Origin: Streptomyces justiciae
GTDB lineage: Bacteria > Actinomycetota > Actinomycetes > Streptomycetales > Streptomycetaceae
Length of the DNA: 64,000 nucleotides
NCBI RefSeq assembly: GCF_015163075.1
Contig: NZ_JADDXU010000025.1
Location: 59,920 to 123,919, forward strand
Reading direction: 5' to 3'
Shown here: in pieces, positions 24,331 to 32,268 of the stretch
Layout: each line of letters opens with the position of its first letter
How positions within the stretch are numbered: the first letter of the stretch is position 1
Position numbers and translations under genes: made by a program
The notes under the pieces: generated by a model
Database searches by the model: none
What the model saw: only the letters and a program-made list of their open reading frames with translations
What the model was told of the DNA's origin: nothing

Positions 24331-25452
24331 ATGGCCGTCCCCGAAGGTCTGAGCACCACCCCGTTCTCACCCCGCTACGCGGACCGCGTCGAGGAATGGA
24401 TCGACGTCTACGGCAACGCCGTACCGCTGGCCCTCGGCGATCCGGCCGAGGAGTACGAGGCCATCCGCACCGCTGTCGGCGCCTCCGAGTACTCGATGCT
24501 CTACAAGTGGCATGTCGAGGGCGAGGCGGCCGTCGCCACCGTCGACGCCGTCTTCTCCCGCAGCGTCGGCGGGCTCGGTGCCGGACGCATCGCCTACGGG
24601 GTCGTCGTCGACGCCGAGGGCATGATGCTGGACGACGTGACCGTGGCCGTGCTCGCGGCCCACCATGTCGTCGTCACCGGCGGCAACCCCGCGACCCAAG
24701 AGTCACTGGCCGCGCACGCGCCCGCCGGGACCACGGTCACCGAACGCCGTGACGAGTCCGCCGTCCTGACCCTCCAGGGCCCGCGCAGCCGCCAGGTCCT
24801 TCAGCGCCTGACCGACCTCGACGTCTCCAACGAGGCCTTCCCCTACTACACCTTCCTGCCCGACGCCCCCGTCGGCGGGATTCCGGCCCAGGTGAGCCGA
24901 CTCGGGTTCACCGCCGAGCTCGGCTACGAGATCCAGGTGCCGCGCGAGCGGGCGCTGGAGCTGTGGGACGCGGTCTTCGCCGCCGGCGCGGACTTCGGGA
25001 TCAGGGCCTTCGGTGCGATCGCCCTGCTGACCTGCCGTACCGAGGCCGGGATGATCATGGGCGAGCTGGAGTACGACCGGACGGTCACGCCGTTCGAGTG
25101 CCGGATGGGCTGGGCGCTCGACTTCGACAAGGGCCCCTTCCAGGGGCGGGACGCGCTGCTCGCCAAGAAGGACAGCGCGGCGGGGCGGGTCGTCAGCGTC
25201 GTCGTGGAGGCAGCGCCGGAGGTCGCCGAGGGTGCGCGACTGGAGCTGGACGGGCGGGACATCGGCTACGTGACGATGGCCGTGCCCTCCCCCGCGCTCG
25301 CCGGCGCCACCCTCGGCCTGGCCCGGGTGCACCGGGACGCCGTGAAGTCCGGCACCGCGCTGACCGCCGTCGCCGCCGACGGCTCCAAGGCCGACGCCAC
25401 GGTACGGCCCACGCCCGTGTACGACCCCGAGCGCGCCCGCGTACGGGCCTGA
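24331..25452 (+). CDS. GcvT-like tetrahydrofolate-dependent methyl/aminomethyl transferase
   Basis: 373 residues, the full length of an aminomethyltransferase: GCV_T folate-binding domain (about 30-275), with YGVVVDAEGMMLDDVTVAVL carrying Asp101, the position of the catalytic Asp in GcvT, followed by the C-terminal beta-barrel. It is not in a glycine-cleavage operon (no GcvP or GcvH). Instead it is followed by PurU and FolD, which oxidise and discharge one-carbon folate. Stand-alone GcvT-like proteins include folate-dependent O-demethylases (LigM, DesA), DmdA, and demethylating domains of dimethylglycine/sarcosine enzymes. A role in taking a methyl group from the island's substrate fits; O- versus N-demethylation is not decided. 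Confidence 0.85.
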   Translation: MAVPEGLSTTPFSPRYADRVEEWIDVYGNAVPLALGDPAEEYEAIRTAVGASEYSMLYKWHVEGEAAVATVDAVFSRSVGGLGAGRIAYGVVVDAEGMMLDDVTVAVLAAHHVVVTGGNPATQESLAAHAPAGTTVTERRDESAVLTLQGPRSRQVLQRLTDLDVSNEAFPYYTFLPDAPVGGIPAQVSRLGFTAELGYEIQVPRERALELWDAVFAAGADFGIRAFGAIALLTCRTEAGMIMGELEYDRTVTPFECRMGWALDFDKGPFQGRDALLAKKDSAAGRVVSVVVEAAPEVAEGARLELDGRDIGYVTMAVPSPALAGATLGLARVHRDAVKSGTALTAVAADGSKADATVRPTPVYDPERARVRA

Positions 25453-25471
25453 GCCGGAAGGCACCGCAGCC

Positions 25472-26317
25472 ATGCAGCGCTACATCCTGACCCTCACGTG
25501 CCCCGACCAGCCCGGCATCGTCCACGCGCTCGCCGCGGGCGTCGCCGAGGCCAAGGGCAACATCCTGGAGAGCGCCCAGTTCTCCGACCCCGGCACCGGC
25601 GTGTTCACCATCCGCGTCTGCCTGGAGACACCCGAGGCCGGCACCGAGCGGCTGCGGGACGAACTCGCCCTGCGGCTGGCCCGGTTCGACCCGGTGCTGA
25701 CCGTCCGGCCCGAGGAGCAGCGCCGCCGGGTGCTGCTGATGGTCTCCAAGTTCGACCACTGCCTGGTCGACCTGCTCTACCGCTGGGAGCTCGGCGAACT
25801 GCCCCTCGACATCCCGCTGATCGTCTCCAACCACCCCGATCTGGCCCCGATAGCGGAGCGGTACGGCATCCCCTTCGTCCACCTCCCGGTCACCCGCGAC
25901 ACCAAGCCGGAGGCGGAGGCGGAGTTGCTGCGCCTCGTCGCCGAGCACCGGGTCGACTTCGTGGTGCTGGCCCGCTACATGCAGGTGCTCTCCGACAACC
26001 TGTGCCGCAGGCTGTCCGGCCGGGTCATCAACATCCACCATTCCTTCCTGCCGGGCTTCAAGGGCGCCAAGCCCTACCACCAGGCCCACGAGCGGGGCGT
26101 CAAACTCATCGGCGCCACCGCCCACTTCGTCACCGCCGACCTGGACGAGGGCCCGATCATCGAGCAGGACGTCGTCCGCGTGGGGCACCGCCACACCGCG
26201 CCGGAGCTGGTCGCCATCGGCCGGGACGTCGAGCGGCTCGTCCTGGCCCGGGCGGTCCGGCTGCACGCCGAGGACCGGGTCGTCCTCACCGGTTCCCGCA
26301 CCGTCGTCTTCGCCTGA
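25472..26317 (+). CDS. purU: Formyltetrahydrofolate deformylase PurU
   Basis: 281 residues. An N-terminal ACT domain (RYILTLTCPDQPGIVHALAA) is followed by a formyl-transferase-type domain with the catalytic region VINIHHSFLPGFKGAKPYHQ and FVTADLDEGPIIEQD. PurU hydrolyses 10-formyl-THF to formate and THF. Placed 19 bases after the GcvT-like gene and before folD, it would release the one-carbon unit as formate and regenerate folate, as in the dimethylglycine/sarcosine operons of Arthrobacter. The ACT domain usually senses glycine or methionine. Confidence 0.95.
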   Translation: MQRYILTLTCPDQPGIVHALAAGVAEAKGNILESAQFSDPGTGVFTIRVCLETPEAGTERLRDELALRLARFDPVLTVRPEEQRRRVLLMVSKFDHCLVDLLYRWELGELPLDIPLIVSNHPDLAPIAERYGIPFVHLPVTRDTKPEAEAELLRLVAEHRVDFVVLARYMQVLSDNLCRRLSGRVINIHHSFLPGFKGAKPYHQAHERGVKLIGATAHFVTADLDEGPIIEQDVVRVGHRHTAPELVAIGRDVERLVLARAVRLHAEDRVVLTGSRTVVFA

Positions 26318-26366
26318 TGCCCGTACCGAGACGCCACTGCCGCCCGTACCGAGAGGCCCGTACGAC

Positions 26367-27215
26367 ATGACCACCGCGACGCTGCTCGACGGCAAGGCCG
26401 CAGCGGCCGACATCAAGCGTGAACTCGCCCAGCGGGTGGAGGTGTTGAAGAGCCGCGGCACAACCCCCGGCCTGGGCACCATCCTCGTCGGCGACGACCC
26501 GGCCAGCCACTCCTACGTCGGTGGCAAGCACCGCGACTGCGCCCAGGTCGGCATCGCGTCGATCCGGGTGGAACTGCCCGCCTCCGCCACGCAGGCCGAC
26601 GTCGAGGCGGCCGTGCTCCGGCTCAACGCCGACCCGGCCTGCACCGGCTTCATCGTCCAACTGCCGCTGCCGGCGCACATCGACACCCACGCGGTGCTGG
26701 AGCTCGTCGACCCCGGCAAGGACGCCGACGGGCTCCACCCGGCGAACCTGGGCCGTCTGGTCCTCGGCATCCCGGGGGCGCTGCCCTGCACCCCGCGCGG
26801 CATCATCGATCTGCTGCGGCGCCATCAAGTGCCCATCACCGGACGGCAGTTCTGTGTCATCGGCTGCGGGATCACCGTGGGCCGCCCGCTCGGCCTGATG
26901 CTGACCCGCGCCACCGAGCACGCCACCGTGACCCTCTGCCACGAGGCCACGCAGGACACGGCGGCCCACGCGCGCGTCGCCGACGTGGTCGTGGCGGCGG
27001 CCGGCGTGGCCCATCTGGTCCGACCCGACTGGATCAAGCCCGGCGCCACCGTGCTGTCCGTCGGTATCACCCGGACCGTGGAAGGCATTCTCGGTGACGT
27101 CCATCCGGACGTGGACCGGGTCGCCGGCTCGCTGGCGCCGCCGGTCGGCGGGGTCGGCCCCATGACGAGGGCGATGCTGCTGACCAACGTCGTCGAGGCG
27201 GCCGAGCGCGGCTGA
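26367..27215 (+). CDS. folD: Methylene-THF dehydrogenase / methenyl-THF cyclohydrolase FolD (divergent copy)
   Basis: 282 residues. The catalytic lysine region is SYVGGKHRDCAQVGI (Lys54), and the KDADGLHPANLGRL motif (119-131) is intact. In the nucleotide loop the usual Gly-Arg-Ser/Gly becomes VIGCGITVGRPLG, with Cys167 at the place of the Arg that generally contacts the NADP phosphate, so cofactor preference may be altered. FolD converts 5,10-methylene-THF to 10-formyl-THF, the PurU substrate. In a catabolic operon this is probably a second, dedicated copy rather than the housekeeping gene. A perfect 24-bp palindrome follows as terminator. Confidence 0.93.
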   Translation: MTTATLLDGKAAAADIKRELAQRVEVLKSRGTTPGLGTILVGDDPASHSYVGGKHRDCAQVGIASIRVELPASATQADVEAAVLRLNADPACTGFIVQLPLPAHIDTHAVLELVDPGKDADGLHPANLGRLVLGIPGALPCTPRGIIDLLRRHQVPITGRQFCVIGCGITVGRPLGLMLTRATEHATVTLCHEATQDTAAHARVADVVVAAAGVAHLVRPDWIKPGATVLSVGITRTVEGILGDVHPDVDRVAGSLAPPVGGVGPMTRAMLLTNVVEAAERG

Positions 27216-27219
27216 GACG

Positions 27220-27243
27220 CCCGGGGCCGGTACCGGCCCCGGG
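27220..27243. terminator. Perfect 24-bp palindrome between convergent genes
   Basis: CCCGGGGCCGGT at 27220-27231 is followed directly by its exact complement through 27243. It lies between the folD stop and the stop of the convergent hypothetical gene and should fold on both transcripts. Confidence 0.8.
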
Positions 27244-27258
27244 CCATCGCCTCACAAC

Positions 27259-28161
27259 CTACGGACGGCTCCAGTGCGCATAGCGCTCCACCGCGTCCCC
27301 GTCGTGGCCCCACGGCCAGGGCGTCACCAGCCCGTCGATCGCCGAGAAGGCGGGGCGGGCCTGCGCCGCGCGGCCCGCACGGACGAGGGCGTAGGCGAGG
27401 AGCCCCAGGTCCGCGACGGCGGCGGCATGGCGGAGAGCACCGGGAACCGGCCAGAGGGACGCGGCCTGGTCCAGGACGCGTGCGACGTGCGGCTGGGCCC
27501 AGTAGCGGCTCGCCCCCAGTGCGCGGATGCCCCCGCCGTCCAGGTCGCGGTGGTACTGGCGCACGGCGGCCGTCAACGGCAGGCATGCCGCCGGGGCGTC
27601 CGGCGGCATGAGCGCGGTGATGTCGTCGAGGAAGTCCCGCAGGGCGCTGTGGCTTCCCTGCTCCTCGGGTGAGAGATAGCCGAGGGCCTGGAGATGTGCC
27701 TCCCGGTGCCACGGGTCACGCGCGCGGATCTCGGCCCAGACCGGGAGGACTTCGGCGCTCGGCCGCCCCAGCAGCCGCACCGCCGCCAGCGCGCCCACCC
27801 AAGGAGTGGGATCCTCCGGGCGGGCCTGGGCCGCGGCACGGGACAGTGCCAGGGCTTGCCATGGATCGGCGACCAGTTCGGCCCACGCGGCCAGGACGAG
27901 CGCGTCCGGATCGTGGGGTCGGCGTTCGCGCCAGTGCCGGGCCAGCGAGGGCGCGGCGTGCGCGAGCACGCCGATCCGGTGGGAGCGGCGGTCCCAGTCG
28001 CCTCCCGTCTCGCGCAGGAGCCGCTCCACCTGGGCGATGGCGAGGTCCTGCGGTCCGACGCCCCGGGCCGTGGCCACGCTCTTCAGCACCCGGCCCAGCG
28101 GGGCGTCGTCGAGTTCCGGCGCGAGGCGGGGGCCCTGACGCCCGCGGCCGAAGAGAGCCAT
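27259..28161 (-). CDS. Hypothetical helical-repeat (TPR-like) protein
   Basis: 300 residues, all helical by inspection, with repeated Ala/Trp-rich helical pairs such as ALVLAAWAELVADPWQALAL and PVWAEIRARDPWHREAHLQA that resemble tetratricopeptide repeats. No catalytic motif, no membrane segment, no signal peptide. It starts nine bases after the gamma-glutamyl hydrolase stop with GAGGAC before the ATG, so it is the last gene of the aldehyde dehydrogenase operon. Its job in the pathway is unknown. Confidence 0.7.
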   Translation of the reverse strand: MALFGRGRQGPRLAPELDDAPLGRVLKSVATARGVGPQDLAIAQVERLLRETGGDWDRRSHRIGVLAHAAPSLARHWRERRPHDPDALVLAAWAELVADPWQALALSRAAAQARPEDPTPWVGALAAVRLLGRPSAEVLPVWAEIRARDPWHREAHLQALGYLSPEEQGSHSALRDFLDDITALMPPDAPAACLPLTAAVRQYHRDLDGGGIRALGASRYWAQPHVARVLDQAASLWPVPGALRHAAAVADLGLLAYALVRAGRAAQARPAFSAIDGLVTPWPWGHDGDAVERYAHWSRP

Positions 28162-28170
28162 GTCCTCGTC

Positions 28171-28872
28171 TCAGCGTCTGCCGTGGGCGGCCTGGATGAG
28201 CGCGTCGAACAGGCCCTGCTGGGCGGCGTCTTCGTGGGCGGTGTCCTCCGGGTGCCACTGGACGGCCGTGAACCAGCCCTGGACACCCGGCAGTTCGAGT
28301 CCCTCCACCGTGCCGTCGGCCGCCCGCGCGGTGACCGTGAGGCCCACCCCGGCCCGGTGGACGCGTTGATGGTGGTAGCAGGACGCCTCGATCTTCTCCT
28401 GTCCGGTGGCCTGTTCCAGGAGCGTGCCCCGCTGGATAGCCACGGGGTGCACGACGTGCCGGTGTTCGCGGTCCGGGCCGCCCATGTCCTGCTCCAGGGT
28501 GCCGCCGAGGGCGACATTGACGACCTGTAGTCCGCGGCAGATCGCCAGCAGAGGCCGATCCAAGTCGAGGGCCGCGCGGGCGACTTCGAGGTCGAAGTCG
28601 TCCTGCACGTCGTCGACGTCGTAGACGGTGTCGTGGGTGTCGGTGGCGCCGTAGCGGTGCGGGGCGAGGTCGCCGCCGCCGGGGAGCAGGACGCCGTCGA
28701 AGCGGGCGAGGCGTTCGGGCACGTCGCCGGAGGCGGGGTGGATGCTCGCCGGTTCGCCGCCGGCGCGCCAGACGGCCTCGATCAGGGCACGGGCGTTGAC
28801 CTCGGCGGCGTACCGCAGCGCTGAGGTGGAGGCGGCGAAGCGGGCGGGGATCGCGATCAGGGGGCGGGTCAC
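28171..28872 (-). CDS. Gamma-glutamyl hydrolase, peptidase C26 / PuuD-like
   Basis: 233 residues from GTG 28872, overlapping the aldehyde dehydrogenase stop in GTGA. Class-I glutamine-amidotransferase fold: nucleophile Cys112 in LLAICRGLQVVNVALGG, oxyanion loop DGVLLPGGGDLAPHRYG, and the His-Glu pair in AVQWHPEDTA. The family includes PuuD, which frees GABA from gamma-glutamyl-GABA. Coupling to a PuuC-like dehydrogenase, with a PuuA-like ligase and a permease nearby, argues that it removes the glutamyl group after oxidation. Which acid it releases is not shown by the sequence. Confidence 0.92.
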   Translation of the reverse strand: MTRPLIAIPARFAASTSALRYAAEVNARALIEAVWRAGGEPASIHPASGDVPERLARFDGVLLPGGGDLAPHRYGATDTHDTVYDVDDVQDDFDLEVARAALDLDRPLLAICRGLQVVNVALGGTLEQDMGGPDREHRHVVHPVAIQRGTLLEQATGQEKIEASCYHHQRVHRAGVGLTVTARAADGTVEGLELPGVQGWFTAVQWHPEDTAHEDAAQQGLFDALIQAAHGRR

Positions 28873-30359
28873 AGCTGGATCCAGGTGGTCTTCAGTTCGG
28901 TGTACTTCTCGAGGGCGTGGGCGGACTTGTCGCGGCCGTTGCCGGACTGCTTCATGCCGCCGAAGGGGACGGTGAGGTCGCCCTCCTCGTAGCAGTTGAC
29001 CCAGACGGTGCCGGCCTTGAGGGCGCGCGAGACCTGGTGGGCGGTGGACAGGTCGGAGGTCCACAGGCCGGCGGCGAGGCCGTACTCGGTGGCGTTGGCG
29101 AGCCGTACCGCCTCGTCCAGGTCGTCGAAGGTGAGGACGGACAGGACCGGGCCGAAGATCTCCTCGCGGGCCAGCCGCATGCCGGCGTCCACCTGGTCGA
29201 AGACGGTGGGGCGCAGGAAGCTGCCGCCGGTCTCGGCGAGGGTGCGGCCGCCGCCGACGCGCAGCCGGGCTCCTTCGTCGAGGCCGGTGTCGATGTGGCC
29301 GAGGACCCGTTCGAGGTGGTTCGCGCCGACCATCGCGCCCATCTCGGTCGCCGGGTCGAGCGGGTCGCCGACCCGCAGTTCGCGGGCCCGCCTGACGATC
29401 GCGTCGGTGACGCCGTCGGCGACCGAGGAGTGGACGAGCAGCCGGGAGGGGGCGGTGCACATCTCGCCCTGGTTGAAGAAGATGCCCCAGGCCGCGGTGG
29501 CGGCGGCCTGCTCCAGGTCGGGGGCGTCGGGGAGGATGATGTTGGGTGATTTGCCGCCGAGTTCGAGCCAGACCCGCTTGAGGTTGGAGTCGGCGGAGTA
29601 GCGCAGGAAGTGCCGGCCGACGGCGGTCGAGCCGGTGAAGGCCAGCACGTCCACGTCGGGGTGGAGGCCCAACGCCCGTCCGGCGACCGGGCCTTCGCCG
29701 TTGACGACGTTGAGGACACCGGGCGGCAGTCCGGCCTCGGTCGCGATGCGGCCGAGGAGCAGCGCGGACAGCGGGGAGTTCTCCGAGGGCTTCAGTACGA
29801 CGGTGCAGCCCGCGGCGAGCGCCGGTGCGAGCTTCCAACTCGCCAGCGTCAGCGGGAAGTTCCACGGTACGACGGCGCCGACGACACCGGCCGGCTCGCG
29901 GGTGACCAGGGCGAGGGCGTCGGGGGCGGTGTGGGGTGACTCGTCGGTGAGTTTGTCGGCGAGCTGGCCGTACCAGCGGAACGTGTTGATCGCGGCGCGC
30001 AGTTCGATGCCGTACGCGTCCGTGATGGGTTTACCCATCTCCAGGGTGACGGTCAGGGCCAGTTCCTCGCGGTGCCGTTCCAGGAGGTCGGCGATGCGCA
30101 GCAGGGCGCGGCCGCGGTCGGCGGGGGCCATGCGTGGCCAGGGGCCGGTGTCGAAGGCGCGGCGGGCGGCGGCGACCGCGAGATCGACCTCCGCTTCTCC
30201 CGCGTCGGCGACCTGGGCCAGGGTCTGGCCGTCGCGCGGGGACACGACGGCGAACGTGGCGCCGCTGCCGGCTTCGTCGACGCCGTCGATGTGGTGGCGC
30301 GTGGGGAGGTCGACTTCCTTGGCGCGGCGCAGGAGTTCTTCATGGGTGGCGTTGAGCAC
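28869..30359 (-). CDS. Aldehyde dehydrogenase, PuuC-like (gamma-glutamyl-aminoaldehyde type)
   Basis: 496 residues from GTG 30359. Catalytic residues: Cys301 in FFNQGEMCTAPSRLL, Glu266 in WLELGGKSPN, and Asn167 in PWNFPL. The C-terminus (KQSGNGRDKSAHALEKYTEL) closely follows the ending of E. coli PuuC. The enzyme would oxidise an aldehyde, probably still gamma-glutamylated, to its acid with NAD(P). It is first in an operon with the C26 hydrolase and a helical-repeat protein. A terminator separates it from the permease gene upstream, and a 14-bp palindrome lies just before it. Confidence 0.93.
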   Translation of the reverse strand: MLNATHEELLRRAKEVDLPTRHHIDGVDEAGSGATFAVVSPRDGQTLAQVADAGEAEVDLAVAAARRAFDTGPWPRMAPADRGRALLRIADLLERHREELALTVTLEMGKPITDAYGIELRAAINTFRWYGQLADKLTDESPHTAPDALALVTREPAGVVGAVVPWNFPLTLASWKLAPALAAGCTVVLKPSENSPLSALLLGRIATEAGLPPGVLNVVNGEGPVAGRALGLHPDVDVLAFTGSTAVGRHFLRYSADSNLKRVWLELGGKSPNIILPDAPDLEQAAATAAWGIFFNQGEMCTAPSRLLVHSSVADGVTDAIVRRARELRVGDPLDPATEMGAMVGANHLERVLGHIDTGLDEGARLRVGGGRTLAETGGSFLRPTVFDQVDAGMRLAREEIFGPVLSVLTFDDLDEAVRLANATEYGLAAGLWTSDLSTAHQVSRALKAGTVWVNCYEEGDLTVPFGGMKQSGNGRDKSAHALEKYTELKTTWIQL

Positions 30360-30387
30360 GGTGCCCCGTCTCCGATTCGTTGGTCTC

Positions 30388-30401
30388 GTGCCGTACGGCA
30401 C
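30388..30401 (-). promoter_or_regulatory. Perfect 14-bp palindrome before the PuuC-like operon
   Basis: GTGCCGTACGGCAC, 28 bases before the GTG start, between the permease terminator and the dehydrogenase gene. It is a candidate operator for a regulator other than the two repeated palindromes of the island. Confidence 0.5.
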
Positions 30402-30406
30402 TAAGG

Positions 30407-30440
30407 CCGATGCGGCCGGGAGCCGTCCCGGCCGCATCGG
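30407..30440 (-). terminator. Strong hairpin after the permease gene
   Basis: Perfect 15-bp stem (CCGATGCGGCCGGGA at 30407-30421 with its complement at 30426-30440) and a four-base loop, seven bases downstream of the permease stop on the minus strand. Confidence 0.85.
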
Positions 30441-30447
30441 TGGACAG

Positions 30448-31899
30448 TCAGCCGGCGGTCCGGGTGCGCGTCAGCCGGGCGGCGGCGACGCCGAGGAGCA
30501 GGACCGCGGGGACGGTGAGCTCCAGCCAGAGGGCCGTGGTGCGGTCACCGCCGATGAGGGTGGTGAAGTTGGCGACGATGAGCCAGATGGCGCCGGCGAT
30601 GCCGAGTGCGCCCAGGGTGGGGGCGAGGAGGGTGTTCCAGGGCCGGGTGTCGGCGCGCGAGCGGCGGAAGAAGACGACGACCGACACCGAGGTCAGGAAG
30701 TACAGCAGCATGACGCCGAGGACCGCGACCCCGCTGAACCAGGAGAAGAGGGTCAGCACGGGGTCCTTGCCCAGGATCGCGAAGGGCAGCACCAGCAGCG
30801 CGGCGATGAGGGTCTGCACGAGCCCGGCCGCCCAGGGCGAGTGCCGTCGGTTGAGGGCGGTCAGCCCATGCGGCAGCAGCCGCTCGCGGCCGAGGGAGAA
30901 CAGGTAGCGGTTGGCGGAGTTGTGGAAGGCGAGGATGCCGGCGAAGAGGGAGGTGGCCAGCAGGATGGGCAGGACGTCGCCCGCCCAGCCGCCGAACAGG
31001 TCGGCGATCGGCGCGAAGACGAAGGAGGTGGCGTCCCCGCTCTGCAGTGCCTTGCCCGCCTCGCCCGTGACCTGGGAGGCGCCGTGCGCGGAGACCAGCA
31101 TCCAGGAGGTGAAGGCGAAGAAGCCGGTGATCACGGCGACGGCCAGGTAGGTGGCCCGGGGGACGGTCCTGCGGGGTTCGCGGGCCTCCTCGCCGTAGAT
31201 GGCGGTGGCCTCGAAGCCGAACATCGATGCCACGGCGAACATCAGCGCCACGCCCGGGGCACCGCTCAGCGCGGCGGAGGGGGAGAAGCTGTCCGTGAAG
31301 CCGAGGCCTTCGGGTCCGCCGCCCTTGACCAGGGTCACGAGGGCGAAGGCGATGAGGATGCTGAACTCGGCCAGCACGAAGACGGCGAGGATCCGGGCGC
31401 CCATCTCGATGCCCGACGCGCCGAGCACCTGGACGATCACCATGGTGACCAGGGTCCAGATCCACCACGCCACATGGACGTCGGTGTAGTGCTCGACCAG
31501 GCCGCTCACCGTGGCGCCGTACAGCCCGTACATGGCGGCCTGGACGGCGCAGTAGGCGAACAGGGCGATCCCGGCGCTGCCGGAGCCGGTCGTCCGGCCG
31601 AGCCCCTTGCCGATGTACGTGTAGAAGGCCCCGGCGTCCACGACATGGCGGCCCATGGCGACGAAGCCGACGGAGAACAGCAGCACGATGATGCCCGCCG
31701 CGAGGTAGGCGGCCGGGGCGCCGGCGCCGTTGCCGATGGCCACCGCGATCGGCACGGCGCCGGCGATGCCGGTGAGCGGTGCCTGGGCGGAGAGCACGAA
31801 GAAGAGAATGCCGAGGACTCCGAGAGAGTCGGGCTTGAGCCTGCCTGCCATGGAGGGGTCGTGAGCGGTCTGGGTGGCGACCGCTGTCTGACTGTCCAC
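30448..31899 (-). CDS. APC-superfamily amino acid / amine permease
   Basis: About 483 residues from GTG 31899, six bases after an AGGTGA; GTG 31908 is the alternative. Roughly twelve to fourteen membrane helices, with the APC opening LGILFFVLSAQAPLTGIAGA and the helix-6 motif MFGFEATAIYGEEAREPRRT. Related permeases carry amino acids, polyamines (PuuP) or aromatic amines. Its place between the P450/ferredoxin unit and the PuuC-like operon suggests uptake of the amine that feeds the island. A GTTTTAGGCCAAAC element of the repeated operator class lies 39 bases before it. Confidence 0.9.
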   Translation of the reverse strand: MDSQTAVATQTAHDPSMAGRLKPDSLGVLGILFFVLSAQAPLTGIAGAVPIAVAIGNGAGAPAAYLAAGIIVLLFSVGFVAMGRHVVDAGAFYTYIGKGLGRTTGSGSAGIALFAYCAVQAAMYGLYGATVSGLVEHYTDVHVAWWIWTLVTMVIVQVLGASGIEMGARILAVFVLAEFSILIAFALVTLVKGGGPEGLGFTDSFSPSAALSGAPGVALMFAVASMFGFEATAIYGEEAREPRRTVPRATYLAVAVITGFFAFTSWMLVSAHGASQVTGEAGKALQSGDATSFVFAPIADLFGGWAGDVLPILLATSLFAGILAFHNSANRYLFSLGRERLLPHGLTALNRRHSPWAAGLVQTLIAALLVLPFAILGKDPVLTLFSWFSGVAVLGVMLLYFLTSVSVVVFFRRSRADTRPWNTLLAPTLGALGIAGAIWLIVANFTTLIGGDRTTALWLELTVPAVLLLGVAAARLTRTRTAG

Positions 31900-31937
31900 T
31901 CGAATCACCTGCCGGGGACGGGGAGGGGCGGGAAATT

Positions 31938-31951
31938 GTTTTAGGCCAAAC
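31938..31951 (-). promoter_or_regulatory. Operator class 2, copy 1 (permease promoter)
   Basis: GTTTTAGGCCAAAC, matching the perfect dyad GTTTGG-CA-CCAAAC at 40094 in ten of fourteen places with an intact right arm. It lies just upstream of the permease start. A further GTTTGGCA half-site is at 31982. Confidence 0.55.
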
Positions 31952-32025
31952 GAGTTGCCTCATCGTGGGCCGGAACTATCCGTTTGGCAAGGGGTTGAGG
32001 GAAGATCCTTTTCCCGGCCCGACGA

Positions 32026-32238
32026 CTACTCGTGGACGGTGATGGCCTGGAGCGGACAGACCTCGGCGGCCTCGTGGAGTTCCTCGGCGTTCGTGTCGTC
32101 CACGTCGGCGGTGTAGACGCCGGCCGTCTGCTGCCGCAGAGTCAGCCGGCCGTCGTCGTCGAGCGCGAAGAGGTCGGGGGCGGCGTAGACGCACTGGCCG
32201 TGGTCCTGGCACTTGCCGAGGTCGACTTCGATCTTCAT
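32026..32238 (-). CDS. Ferredoxin 1, [3Fe-4S]-type, P450 partner
   Basis: 70 residues; the ATG follows AGGAG. The cluster motif is KCQDHGQCVYAAP with His in place of the second Cys, and the closing Cys in VCPLQAITVHE, the layout of the actinobacterial ferredoxins that serve P450s. It lies 30 bases after the P450 gene on the same strand and so is its obvious electron donor. Ferredoxin 2 near 39.8 kb has the same opening, and the single ferredoxin reductase next to that one would have to serve both. Confidence 0.93.
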   Translation of the reverse strand: MKIEVDLGKCQDHGQCVYAAPDLFALDDDGRLTLRQQTAGVYTADVDDTNAEELHEAAEVCPLQAITVHE

Positions 32239-32268
32239 GGTGGCTCCTGTCTCTCGAGGGGTTCCGGA

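Noticed and set aside
24331..27215. Reading gcvT-purU-folD as a glycine cleavage operon
   Set aside because: No GcvP or GcvH nearby; PurU and FolD point to one-carbon disposal from a catabolic substrate.
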